Of a DNA stretch of 64,000 nt, positions 43,384 to 51,335 are shown in pieces. The stretch lies in the NCBI GenBank assembly GCA_023474345.1, contig JAMCXS010000003.1:1-64000 (forward strand). Direction: 5' to 3'. The notes under the pieces were generated by a model that worked only from the letters and a program-made list of their open reading frames with translations, searched no databases and was not told where the DNA came from. Origin of the DNA: Acidobacteriota bacterium (GTDB lineage Bacteria; Acidobacteriota; Terriglobia; UBA7540). The stretch's first letter is position 1, and every line of letters starts with the position of its first letter. The position numbers were made by a program, and so were the translations under genes.

Positions 43384-45408
43384 ATGAACCAAGTCGGAAG
43401 CGTTGGACTCATTGCTGCCTTGGCGTTTGCTATCTACGGCGTGGTTGCCGGAGCCGTGGCTGGGAAGTTGCGCAGCCCCCGCGTGTTGAAGAGCGCACAG
43501 CGCGCAGTCCTGGGCTTTTTCGTCATGATCACCCTCGCGGTATTCTCGCTCGAGTACCTGATCCTGACTGATAATTTCCACAGTGCTTACGTCGCTTCCC
43601 ATTCGAGCCGTGCGCTCCCGCTAATTTACAAAATCCCGGTCCTCTGGGCTGGCCAGGAAGGGTCACTGCTGTTTTGGACCTGGCTGTTGTCGATTTACGC
43701 CGGACTGGCGGTCTGGTTGAATCGGCGGAAGAATCGCCAGCTCGTGCCCTACGTGATTTCGATTTGCATGGGGGTTGCGACATTTTTCTCCCTAATTACC
43801 TTTTTGGTTGCCAATCCCTTCACTCAACTTTCCCTGGTGAGCGCCACTGGAACCACTCCATTTACGCCCACAGACGGCAACGGGTTGAATCCTGCTTTGC
43901 AATTCCACTCGATGATTATCCATCCGCCCATGCTATACCTCGGATACGTGGGCTTTGCCGTCCCGTTCGCCTTTGCGATGTCAGCTCTCATGACGCGGCA
44001 ACTGGGCGATAACTGGATTCGCGTAACGCGCCGCTGGACCATGGTGCCATGGATGTTCCTGGGTACGGGCATCGTCCTGGGAGGGCAATGGGCCTATCAC
44101 GTTCTCGGATGGGGAGGATATTGGGCGTGGGATCCAGTGGAAAATGCCTCACTGCTGCCGTGGCTTGCAGGCACCGCGTTCCTCCATTCCGTGATGATGC
44201 AGGAAAAACGTGGAATGATGAAAGTCTGGAACATGGTGCTGATCATCCTGACTTTCTTCCTCTCGATTTTCGGGACCTTTTTGACGCGAAGCGGGATTAT
44301 CTCTTCCGTCCACGCATTCGCGAAGTCAGATATTGGCCCCTACTTCACTGTATTCCTTGCCATCATTGCGGCATTTTCGTTGACTGTCCTCTTTTTGCGA
44401 TTGGACTTCCTCAAGAGCGAGAACCGGCTTGATTCAGTGGTTTCGCGCGAAAGCGGCTTTTTGTTCAATAACTGGGTCTTGCTGGCTGCTGTGCTCGCCG
44501 TGCTGTGGGGTACGATCTTTCCGATTATTTCCAAGGCTGTAGAAAACCAGACGGTCACGGTAGGTCCCCCATTTTTCAATCGAGTGATGATTCCAATCGG
44601 GCTGCTGCTGCTGTTCCTGACCGGCGTGGGTCCGCTGCTGGCTTGGCGGAAAACGTCCTTCCAGAGCATCAAGCGCAACTTCACCGTCCCTCTGATTTTC
44701 GCCGCGGTGGTTGGGGCCTTCCTTTTCTGGGCAGGAGTGCACCACCTCTACACTTGGATGTCTTTGTTCCTGTGTACCTTCGTCTTTGCAAGCATTCTGG
44801 GAGAGTTTTACAAAGGCGCGCGCACGCGGATGAAGATCAGCAAAGAGAACTTTTTCGCGGCGGTCTACAACTTGACCATGCGGAATACGCGCCGCTACGG
44901 AGGATACATCGTCCACTTGGGCATCGTGCTGCTCTTTGTGGGGTTTGCGGGTCAAGCCTTTCGGTTTGAGACTCAGAAACTTATGGGCCCAGGCGATCTG
45001 TTGCAGGCGAAAGACTACTTGATTCGATGCGATAGGCTTACCGGGGGCGAGAACTCCAACTATACTTACGAAGCCGCTGTACTCGCGGTGACTAAAGACG
45101 GGCATGCGCTTGGCGAGATGCGCCCGCAGAGGCGTCTCTACTTAGCCAGCCAGCAACCCCTCAGCCGCATCGCTCTGCGCAGCACGCTGGCGGAAGACCT
45201 TTACGTGGTTCTGGCAGGCCGAGACCCTGATAGCGGGAAGGTACTCATCCATGTCATCATCAATCCCCTGGTGCAATGGGTTTGGATTGGAGGGATGGTG
45301 GTACTTTTGGGAACCTTGCTGGCACTCGTTCCCAGCCGAGTCGAGCGTCAGATGGAGGAAATTCGGAAGACCGAAGAGGAGGCTGTTGAGGCGAACCATG
45401 TCCTCTAA
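43384..45408 (+). CDS. ccmF: Cytochrome c heme ligase component CcmF
   Basis: 674 residues, start at ATG 43384. CcmF holds heme and attaches it to apocytochrome c with CcmH. The protein has about 14 hydrophobic segments. Family marks are IYKIPVLWAGQEGSLLFWTW, FHSMIIHPPMLYLGYV, the tryptophan-rich heme-handling motif GWGGYWAWDPVENASLLPW, and TFLTRSGIISSVHAF, and the long periplasmic domain near the end. Length is in the normal range. It is followed by ccmH, whose start lies within its last codons, so the two are translated together. Confidence 0.95.
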   Translation: MNQVGSVGLIAALAFAIYGVVAGAVAGKLRSPRVLKSAQRAVLGFFVMITLAVFSLEYLILTDNFHSAYVASHSSRALPLIYKIPVLWAGQEGSLLFWTWLLSIYAGLAVWLNRRKNRQLVPYVISICMGVATFFSLITFLVANPFTQLSLVSATGTTPFTPTDGNGLNPALQFHSMIIHPPMLYLGYVGFAVPFAFAMSALMTRQLGDNWIRVTRRWTMVPWMFLGTGIVLGGQWAYHVLGWGGYWAWDPVENASLLPWLAGTAFLHSVMMQEKRGMMKVWNMVLIILTFFLSIFGTFLTRSGIISSVHAFAKSDIGPYFTVFLAIIAAFSLTVLFLRLDFLKSENRLDSVVSRESGFLFNNWVLLAAVLAVLWGTIFPIISKAVENQTVTVGPPFFNRVMIPIGLLLLFLTGVGPLLAWRKTSFQSIKRNFTVPLIFAAVVGAFLFWAGVHHLYTWMSLFLCTFVFASILGEFYKGARTRMKISKENFFAAVYNLTMRNTRRYGGYIVHLGIVLLFVGFAGQAFRFETQKLMGPGDLLQAKDYLIRCDRLTGGENSNYTYEAAVLAVTKDGHALGEMRPQRRLYLASQQPLSRIALRSTLAEDLYVVLAGRDPDSGKVLIHVIINPLVQWVWIGGMVVLLGTLLALVPSRVERQMEEIRKTEEEAVEANHVL

Positions 45409-45868
45409 AAAGCTCCTGGGCGCTTTGATCGTCTGCCTCGTTTTATCAAATGCGGCGGTGGGGGCCAGAAGCCCCAAGCAGATTGAAAAGGACATCGGCA
45501 ACAAAGTCTATTGCATGTGCGGGTGCGTCACGACCCTGAACCATTGCCCGCATGAGAATTGCCCGGTCAAGTCCGAAATGCATAAGATCATCCGCACGGA
45601 TCTGGCGGAAGGCAAGGGTGAGCCGGCCATCCTTCATGCCCTTGTAGCCCGCTACGGATTGAAAGTTCTTGCCAGTCCACCAGCGGAAGGGTTTAACCTG
45701 ACAGCGTGGATTCTTCCCGGTGCAGGACTGCTCATCGGATTGTTTCTGGCCATCACCGTTGTGCGCCGATGGCACACTCCTGCGCTCCAAGGTGTAACTC
45801 CGGCCAGTCCAGTGGATGAGAGAGTCCGCGCGGCTGTGGAAGAGGAAATGAAGAAGTTTGGCGGATAA
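45398..45868 (+). CDS. ccmH: CcmH-type thiol-disulfide protein of cytochrome c maturation
   Basis: 156 residues from ATG 45398, overlapping the end of ccmF by 11 bases and preceded by GAGG. The open frame runs 49 codons further upstream in the ccmF region and is ignored. CcmH reduces the CxxCH thiols of apocytochrome for heme ligation. A signal peptide or anchor (LLGALIVCLVLSNAAVG) precedes the thiol site YCMCGCVTTLNHCPHENC, which is richer in Cys than the usual LRCPxCQ form. A helix bundle region follows (HKIIRTDLAEGKGEPAI, LVARYGLKVLASPP), then a second membrane segment (ILPGAGLLIGLFLAITVV) and a charged tail. Confidence 0.88.
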   Translation: MSSKKLLGALIVCLVLSNAAVGARSPKQIEKDIGNKVYCMCGCVTTLNHCPHENCPVKSEMHKIIRTDLAEGKGEPAILHALVARYGLKVLASPPAEGFNLTAWILPGAGLLIGLFLAITVVRRWHTPALQGVTPASPVDERVRAAVEEEMKKFGG

Positions 45869-45910
45869 TCTGTTCCAGAAAGCGGATTTGAGAAGGCTTA
45901 GAGGATAAAG

Positions 45911-46363
45911 ATGGTACTGGGCATTGCAATTCTGCTTGTAATTGGCATGGCAGTGTATGTGGCCACGCCATTGCTTTCCCCGGAAAGTCCTGGGGAAGGA
46001 GCCCTGCCCATCGATGTCACGCCGTTGACCGATTTGAAGCGGCGACGCATGGTGGTTTACGAAAACCTCCAGGATTTGGAGTTTGAATATAAGGCCGGGA
46101 AAGTTTCACGCGAAGACTACGAGGCGTTGCGAGAAAATCATTTGGGAGAGGCCGCTCAATTGATGCTGGCCGCGCAGGAGCAGGAAGAAGTAACTGAAAA
46201 TGACGTGATCATCGAGCGGCAGGTTGCGACGCGCCGCGCACAAAGGAAGCTGCAACCCCACGATTCGTACACCTGCCCGGAGTGCGGATTTGAGAATCCT
46301 TTGCCGGTAAAATTTTGTGGTAATTGTGGAACGAAACTTCCTCAACATGCTTCTAAGAAGTAG
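45911..46363 (+). CDS. CcmI-like membrane protein with C-terminal zinc ribbon
   Basis: 150 residues, start at ATG 45911, 42 bases after ccmH. One N-terminal membrane segment (VLGIAILLVIGMAVYVATPLL) is followed by a short helical hairpin (LKRRRMVVYENLQDLEFEY, GKVSREDYEALRENH) resembling the N-terminal region of CcmI, then a four-Cys zinc ribbon (YTCPECGFENPLPVKFCGNCG). The TPR part of true CcmI, which binds the apocytochrome, is absent. The position between ccmH and the carboxypeptidase-regulatory-like gene points to a helper role in the maturation machinery. Similar zinc-ribbon proteins of unknown function occur in other acidobacterial ccm clusters, as far as I recall. Confidence 0.7.
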   Translation: MVLGIAILLVIGMAVYVATPLLSPESPGEGALPIDVTPLTDLKRRRMVVYENLQDLEFEYKAGKVSREDYEALRENHLGEAAQLMLAAQEQEEVTENDVIIERQVATRRAQRKLQPHDSYTCPECGFENPLPVKFCGNCGTKLPQHASKK

Positions 46364-46430
46364 CGCCGCTTTTAGGGCAGCAGGCCGGGCGTAAAGCCGG
46401 GCTCTACCAGCCAAAAGATTTGAACCCGAC

Positions 46431-47690
46431 GTGATAAGAAGAACAACAGCCATAACAATAGTCAATCCGCTGGTTCTTGTCCCAGTTCTTGCCATCCTTC
46501 TGGGTGTTCCCGTGCTTTCGACGGGAGCCACAATTGAAGGACAAATCTCAAACGGGACCACGAATCAGCCGCTAACCCGCCAAAAGGTGCAACTGATCAG
46601 CCCGCAAGGCGGCATGCTGGTCGTTGGAGAGGCGACGACCGACGCGCACGGGCGGTTTACGTTCAATAACGACCAGATTAACCCCCGCGGATTTTACTTG
46701 CTGCAGGCTACGTACGAAGGCGTAGATTACAACGCACCGGTAAAGTTTAATTCCAACGGAAACTCCTTCTCCAAGATCAGGGTCTACGAATCCACTCACA
46801 AGAAGCCTGCACTGCGGGTCAGTTCTGCCCGCATTATTATCCGCGCAGTGGGATCGCAGGCCCACGTTCAGGAACTTTATGCCCTCGATAACCCGCTCGA
46901 TGAAACTTACAGCAATTCCCAAGGCACCTTCTTTTTCCATGTTTCTCCCAAAATCGGGACCCCTATGGTGGCTGCCGTCGGACTCATGAATATGCCTTTG
47001 CCCCAGAATCCTGTGAAGGGCAAATCACCGGGAGATTTTCATATCGACTACGCGCTAAGGCCCGGGATGAACGTGATGATGGTGGCTTACAACACCGACT
47101 ACACCGGAAATAACTTCACCTTAGCCGATAGCATCCCTTATCCAATTGGCCGCGCTGAGCTTTTTGTGTTTCCTCCGGACCTTACGGTTACTTCAAACCT
47201 TTTCACCCCTGCTGGCAAGGACGCCGAGAGCGGTAGCCAGAGGCTTGTGGCTCAGGACCTAGCCCCTGGCGCCCAGTTTGCGGCCCAGGTTGCCGGGCAA
47301 GCCGCTCCGCCCTCCGCGCAGCAGGCAAGCTCAAACCAGGAGGAACCGCAGGTCAAGGTCGTTCCTGATTCCGTATCGGCGGTGGGAGTGCCGCTTCTCT
47401 TGTGCTTTCTGCTGGCTTTATTGTGGGCGCTGGGCATTCGCGTAGCCAAGGAATTCCCCCGATGGAAAGCTAAGCAACATGGAAGTCCAGTACAAAAGAA
47501 GTTTCAGGCCAAGATGGAGACTATTTTGAATTCCATCGCGGATTTGGACGAACTGTTCTCCTCCGGTAAAATTGCAGAAAAACAATACTGGAAGGAACGT
47601 TTGGAACTTAAGGCCAAAGCAGTGGCGATTTTAAAGAAGGAGCCATCCGCTAAGCCAAGTCCGGTTGCCAGTCGGAAGGCAAGTCGTTAA
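46431..47690 (+). CDS. Membrane protein with carboxypeptidase-regulatory-like domain inside the ccm operon
   Basis: 419 residues, start at GTG 46431; no convincing ribosome site is visible. A signal or first anchor (LVLVPVLAILLGVPVLSTG) leads into a beta-sandwich of the carboxypeptidase-regulatory type (TIEGQISNGTTNQPLTRQKV, TTDAHGRFTFNND). A longer extracytoplasmic region follows, then a second membrane segment (VGVPLLLCFLLALLWALGI) and a short cytoplasmic helix (ILNSIADLDELFSSGKIAEKQYW) resembling the cytoplasmic helix of the CcmI-like neighbour. Function unknown. Position suggests help with cytochrome or heme handling, perhaps an apocytochrome-binding substitute for CcmI. It is followed four bases later by ccmA. 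Confidence 0.7.
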   Translation: MIRRTTAITIVNPLVLVPVLAILLGVPVLSTGATIEGQISNGTTNQPLTRQKVQLISPQGGMLVVGEATTDAHGRFTFNNDQINPRGFYLLQATYEGVDYNAPVKFNSNGNSFSKIRVYESTHKKPALRVSSARIIIRAVGSQAHVQELYALDNPLDETYSNSQGTFFFHVSPKIGTPMVAAVGLMNMPLPQNPVKGKSPGDFHIDYALRPGMNVMMVAYNTDYTGNNFTLADSIPYPIGRAELFVFPPDLTVTSNLFTPAGKDAESGSQRLVAQDLAPGAQFAAQVAGQAAPPSAQQASSNQEEPQVKVVPDSVSAVGVPLLLCFLLALLWALGIRVAKEFPRWKAKQHGSPVQKKFQAKMETILNSIADLDELFSSGKIAEKQYWKERLELKAKAVAILKKEPSAKPSPVASRKASR

Positions 47691-47694
47691 GCCA

Positions 47695-48399
47695 ATGCTC
47701 GAAACCCGCAATCTCACCAAATTTTTTGGCGATCTCGCCGCGTTAAAGGAAGTTTCGCTTAGTATTACGCGTGGCGAATCGGTTTTTTTGTATGGTCCAA
47801 ACGGCGCCGGGAAGACAACGCTGCTCCGGATGCTGGCTTCGCTGGCACGCCCGTCTTCGGGACAGGTTCTTTTCGACGGCGGGGATATGGGGGGCGACGG
47901 GGCACTAGCTAAAGCTTCGATCGGCTTTGTCTCGCACACGACGTTCTTGTACAGCGAGCTTACGGTTCGAGAAAATCTGAAGTTCTTTGGAAGCCTTTTC
48001 AGGCTCAGCGATCTTGAGAAGAAAATCGACGCTGCCTTGGAGTTGTTCGATATGCGCGAGCGCAGCGGAGTTTTCGTCCGCGATCTCTCACGTGGCTTAC
48101 AGCAACGAACCTCCTTGGCGCGAGCTTTTCTTCACGATCCGGATTTTGTCCTCCTTGACGAACCTTTCACTGGCTTGGACAGTCAGTCGGTAAAGAACTT
48201 GCAAAGGCTTCTGCTACGGCTGCCGGAACAGGGTAAAGCGCTGTTGTTTTCGACGCACGACTTTGAGCAAGGAGCGGCGCTAGCCCAGCGCCTCGTCGCG
48301 CTCAAGGCGGGCCGGGTGCGCTATAATGGCCCCCTGGCCACCGCCCCGTTCGAGGACCTCGGGATTGTGCGGGCCTCCGGACCGAAAGCTGATGGCTAG
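47695..48399 (+). CDS. ccmA: Heme-exporter type ABC ATPase CcmA
   Basis: 234 residues from ATG 47695; the open frame also allows TTG 47665 inside the preceding gene. CcmA powers release of heme-loaded CcmE from the CcmB/C complex. The ATPase marks are Walker A YGPNGAGKTTLL, the Q-loop region SIGFVSHTTFLY, the signature LSRGLQQRTSLARA, Walker B FVLLDEPFTGLD and the H-loop STHDFEQG. Length is slightly above the usual 205-215. The start of ccmB overlaps its stop by eight bases, so the pair is translationally coupled. Confidence 0.9.
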   Translation: MLETRNLTKFFGDLAALKEVSLSITRGESVFLYGPNGAGKTTLLRMLASLARPSSGQVLFDGGDMGGDGALAKASIGFVSHTTFLYSELTVRENLKFFGSLFRLSDLEKKIDAALELFDMRERSGVFVRDLSRGLQQRTSLARAFLHDPDFVLLDEPFTGLDSQSVKNLQRLLLRLPEQGKALLFSTHDFEQGAALAQRLVALKAGRVRYNGPLATAPFEDLGIVRASGPKADG

Positions 48400-49069
48400 C
48401 CTGAAAATTATCTGGAACATTTTTGTCAAGGACCTTCGCGTTGAGTGGCGGAATCGGGAGACGCTTGCGTCGATGTGCGTCTTCGGCCTGCTGATTGTGT
48501 TTCTGTTCAATTTTGCCTTTGAGGGTGCGCGTGAGGAAACATTGCGGTTGCTTCCGGCTGTCCTCTGGGTGGCGATAGCGTTTGCCGGCGTATTGGGTTT
48601 CAACCGGTCTTTCGCCTCGGAGCGAGAAAACGCTTGTCTGGAAGGCATGACGCTGGCGCCTGTGGATCCCAGTTTGATCTTCGTCGGCAAGATGCTGGCC
48701 AATATGCTGTTTCTTGGTGTTGCCGAGGTGGTCATGGCTTTCGCGGCGGCGCTTTGGTACAACTTCTCCTTTCTGCCCGCGCTGGGGCAACTCGTTTTGA
48801 TCGCATTTTTCGGCACACTAGGCTACGCTGCACTGGGGACAATCTTTGGGGCCATTGCCGCCAACACTCGGATGCGCGAGGTAATGCTGACGGTCTTGCA
48901 GTTTCCAATCGCCTTCTGGATTTTGATGCTTTCCATTGACTCCACGGCAGAGGCTCTGCGTGGCAATCCCGGCGGCGACTGGTTCGGAGGCGTCGCGAGG
49001 GTGGCGGGCATCAGTCTGGTTTTTACCATTGCATCGTTCTTGCTTTTTGAATATGTTCTGGAAGAGTAG
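48392..49069 (+). CDS. ccmB: Heme-exporter permease CcmB
   Basis: 225 residues from ATG 48392, overlapping the ccmA stop (ATGGCTAG). Six hydrophobic segments are visible, as in other CcmB proteins. Family marks are FVKDLRVEWRNRETLASM near the N-terminus, GFNRSFASERENACLEGM with the conserved acidic and basic residues, and KMLANMLFLGVAEVVM. With CcmA and CcmC it forms the complex that loads and releases CcmE. The extra 22 codons upstream in the open frame lie inside ccmA and are not used. Confidence 0.92.
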   Translation: MASLKIIWNIFVKDLRVEWRNRETLASMCVFGLLIVFLFNFAFEGAREETLRLLPAVLWVAIAFAGVLGFNRSFASERENACLEGMTLAPVDPSLIFVGKMLANMLFLGVAEVVMAFAAALWYNFSFLPALGQLVLIAFFGTLGYAALGTIFGAIAANTRMREVMLTVLQFPIAFWILMLSIDSTAEALRGNPGGDWFGGVARVAGISLVFTIASFLLFEYVLEE

Positions 49070-49155
49070 CGCGTTGCTTTCTTGTCGCTGCCTGGGGTCT
49101 AAATTCGCGGAGGGTTTCCTCTGGGTTAGCGATGGTCAGCAACAAGGGGCGTTTA

Positions 49156-49854
49156 ATGAAGAATAAGTTTCCAATTTCTGTGCATCTCGCCTTGACATTT
49201 GTAGGCTTGTGCGTGGCGCTTTATATGATTTTCCTGTACGCTCCGGAAGAAATGACGATGGGCGAAGTGCAGCGCATCTTTTATATCCACGTCCCTTCCG
49301 CTTGGACGGCGCTGTTGGGCTTTGTCATCATCTTTATATCCAGCATCATCTACCTGTGGAAGCGTTCCCGGTTCGCGGACGAACTGGCGAGTGCCACGGC
49401 GGAAGTCGGTTTTATTTTCTGCACTTGCGTCCTGGTCACCGGTCCACTTTGGGCAAAGCCTGCCTGGGGGATCTGGTGGACTTGGGACGCACGCCTGACG
49501 CTGACTTTCCTACTTTGGCTGCTCTATGTTGCCTATTTAATGTTGAGGAGCTACATCATTAATCCCGGACGCGCGGCAAACTTATCTGCGGTGGTGGGAA
49601 TTATCGGATTTGTCGACGTGATCATTGACTACATGGCAATTCGGTGGTGGAGAACGCAGCACCCTCAACCTGTAATCCTGGGTGGCCCAAATTCAGGGCT
49701 TGATCCGCGGATGCTGGCTACGCTGTTGGTCAGTTGGGGAGCTTTCCTGATCCTGTTTTCCCTGCTGGTTCGCGTGCGGCTGAGGCTTGCCCAGATGCGG
49801 AGAGAGCTAGGAGACATCCGCCACGTTTTGGCGTTCAAGGCTTCGGAGGACTAG
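49156..49854 (+). CDS. ccmC: Cytochrome c maturation protein CcmC
   Basis: 232 residues from ATG 49156 with AAGGGG six bases upstream; ATG 49132 is an alternative. CcmC presents heme to CcmE. Six membrane segments are visible and the tryptophan-rich heme-handling motif is WGIWWTWDARLT. The two flanking His are in IFYIHVPSAW and WWRTQHPQP. It lies 86 bases after ccmB and one base before the small ccmD gene. Confidence 0.93.
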   Translation: MKNKFPISVHLALTFVGLCVALYMIFLYAPEEMTMGEVQRIFYIHVPSAWTALLGFVIIFISSIIYLWKRSRFADELASATAEVGFIFCTCVLVTGPLWAKPAWGIWWTWDARLTLTFLLWLLYVAYLMLRSYIINPGRAANLSAVVGIIGFVDVIIDYMAIRWWRTQHPQPVILGGPNSGLDPRMLATLLVSWGAFLILFSLLVRVRLRLAQMRRELGDIRHVLAFKASED

Positions 49855-49855
49855 C

Positions 49856-50026
49856 GTGGTTAACAAATACCTGTTTCTTGCTTATACATTTGCATGGCTC
49901 ATCTTTGTCCTGTACGCATGGAATCTTAGCCGGCGTCAGGCTCGCCTGCGCAAGGAGTTGGAGGAACTCAAGCGCAAAGTCTCGGAGCCGTCTTCCACGT
50001 CTTCTTCAGTTGCGCAAAACTCTTAA
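49856..50026 (+). CDS. ccmD: CcmD-like small membrane protein
   Basis: 56 residues from GTG 49856, behind GGAGGA five bases upstream and one base after the ccmC stop. One membrane segment (YLFLAYTFAWLIFVLYAW) is followed by a basic, helical tail (RRQARLRKELEELKRKV) and a Ser-rich end. This is the usual layout of CcmD, which helps release of heme-bound CcmE. The AYxFxWLIF pattern matches this poorly conserved family. It is the last gene of the operon before a strong hairpin. Confidence 0.85.
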   Translation: MVNKYLFLAYTFAWLIFVLYAWNLSRRQARLRKELEELKRKVSEPSSTSSSVAQNS

Positions 50027-50036
50027 TTAAGATTCT

Positions 50037-50066
50037 GTGCCGCCCTCAAGTCTTGCGGGGCGGCAC
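50037..50066 (+). terminator. Hairpin terminator after the ccm operon
   Basis: Perfect nine-base arms GTGCCGCCC (50037-50045) and GGGCGGCAC (50058-50066) around a 12-base loop, starting ten bases after the ccmD stop. The tract after the stem is only moderately T-rich (GTTCCTG), so termination could depend on the stem mainly. Confidence 0.6.
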
Positions 50067-50110
50067 GTTCCTGATGGCCGGGTAATATAATGATGACAGG
50101 CGACTTTCAG

Positions 50111-50872
50111 CTAGCCGGCCGTGCTGACCGTAAAAGTGGCCGGGGCGCTCAGCTTGAAAGTCAATCCAGTTTCAGCAGGAAGTTCGATTTCCTTCTTCCC
50201 TGTAGCGTATGCGCCGCCAGTGCCCGCCGCAGCTCCTACCAAGCCTCCGATCGCTGCTCCTTTGCCTCCGCCGGCAATCGCTCCGATCACTGCTCCGAGC
50301 CCTGCGCCCCCGCCAGCCATTTCGATGTTACGCTTCTTATGGGACTTGCCGCTCACACTATACGTCTGAGTTGAGACAGCGGTTGCCTGTCCCCCTTCAG
50401 GTGTAATGGAGGTCAGCATGAGGGAGAGTTCTGCCGGACGATTAAGCCGGCCTGAGCTGACCACATTCGTTATCCGGCCGCTCACTAAACTGCCCCTTGA
50501 TGCCACGTCGATGCCGTTGACGATCAGGGGCTCGGCGAGTGACCCCTGAAAGCGGCTCCCCGGAGTAGCCGTGCTGGTATTGATTGCGGAACTGAGCCGG
50601 ATGTGGATTTCAGTCCCGGCAGGAACCGGAACTGTTTGCGTTTGGGGCTCCGAGCGTGCCGGAGGCTGGGATTCCGTAGAAGCTTCGGTCCTGTGTCGCA
50701 AGGCTGGCTGCCCTGAACTTGAGTTTGGCTGCCCTGAACTTGAGTTGGCTGGGGAAGCCGATGAGGTTGTCGCTTCGGCGCCGCTCTGATTCTGATTGCC
50801 CGACTGGCAGCCAGCCAGAGCTACAAGTGTGAACACAATCGCCAGCGCCTGGATTGTTCGTTTCTTGTTCAT
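50111..50872 (-). CDS. Lipoprotein with glycine-zipper segment and short tandem repeats
   Basis: 253 residues, start at ATG 50872. A lipobox (VALAGC) predicts lipid attachment. Residues 30-90 are low-complexity, rich in Ser, Gln, Asn and Pro, including two copies of NSSSGQP encoded by an exact-length 21-bp tandem repeat. A beta-rich middle domain (AGTEIHIRLSSAINTSTATPG, FQGSLAEPLIVNGIDVASRG) is followed by a glycine-zipper region (GGGAGLGAVIGAIAGGGKG) able to pack in a membrane, and a final short beta part. Function unknown; proteins of this type are common in Acidobacteria. It converges on the ccm operon. Confidence 0.75.
   Translation of the reverse strand: MNKKRTIQALAIVFTLVALAGCQSGNQNQSGAEATTSSASPANSSSGQPNSSSGQPALRHRTEASTESQPPARSEPQTQTVPVPAGTEIHIRLSSAINTSTATPGSRFQGSLAEPLIVNGIDVASRGSLVSGRITNVVSSGRLNRPAELSLMLTSITPEGGQATAVSTQTYSVSGKSHKKRNIEMAGGGAGLGAVIGAIAGGGKGAAIGGLVGAAAGTGGAYATGKKEIELPAETGLTFKLSAPATFTVSTAG
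50706..50747. repeat. Two-unit 21-bp tandem repeat in the lipoprotein gene
   Basis: Two adjacent 21-base units differing at the last base, encoding NSSSGQP twice on the minus strand. Copy-number change would leave the frame intact and alter linker length. Confidence 0.75.
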
Positions 50873-51121
50873 TCAAATCCTCCAATACGGACAGAACAAA
50901 GTTGTCTGCCCGCTCGATTGCGCGTCCCCCTCTTTACAAACGAATAACACTCCTCATTCACTATTACGGTACCCACGGTAAACAATCGCCTAGAAAAAAT
51001 CAAGTAAGGTGTGACGATGTTCTGGGGTGGCAAAACCCATCGACGAAGGCGGGTTCGACATGTTACGCTAAATGGGTCAGGTGTTCCGCCGCCAACGAAG
51101 GGTAGCGGCTTGACAAGATAT

Positions 51122-51225
51122 CAGACTTCGGGCTCTGTGCAACGAATGTTCGTGAACCCCGCCAGGTCCGGAAGGAAGCAACGGTAGCGAGCCGCTTCGT
51201 GTGCCGCGGATCAACCCGAAGTCTG
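51122..51225 (+). ncRNA. ffs: Signal recognition particle RNA (4.5S type)
   Basis: The hallmark SRP domain IV sequence is present: CCAGGTCCGGAAGGAAGCAA at about 51162-51181 with its closing stem. Flanking arms CAGACTTCGGG (51122-51132) and CCCGAAGTCTG (51215-51225) pair perfectly to close a hairpin of about 104 bases. This matches the small bacterial form that binds Ffh and targets membrane proteins. It lies 110 bases upstream of dnaX on the same strand, an arrangement common in many bacteria. Confidence 0.92.
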
Positions 51226-51335
51226 GCCCAATTTCCGGGATAGTGGTAGGGACTCGGGGCTCGGCAGGACATGGTAGGTTTCAACCGCACTTCTAAATCC
51301 TTGGTTCTTACGCCTAGACCGCAACTCCTTTTCTT

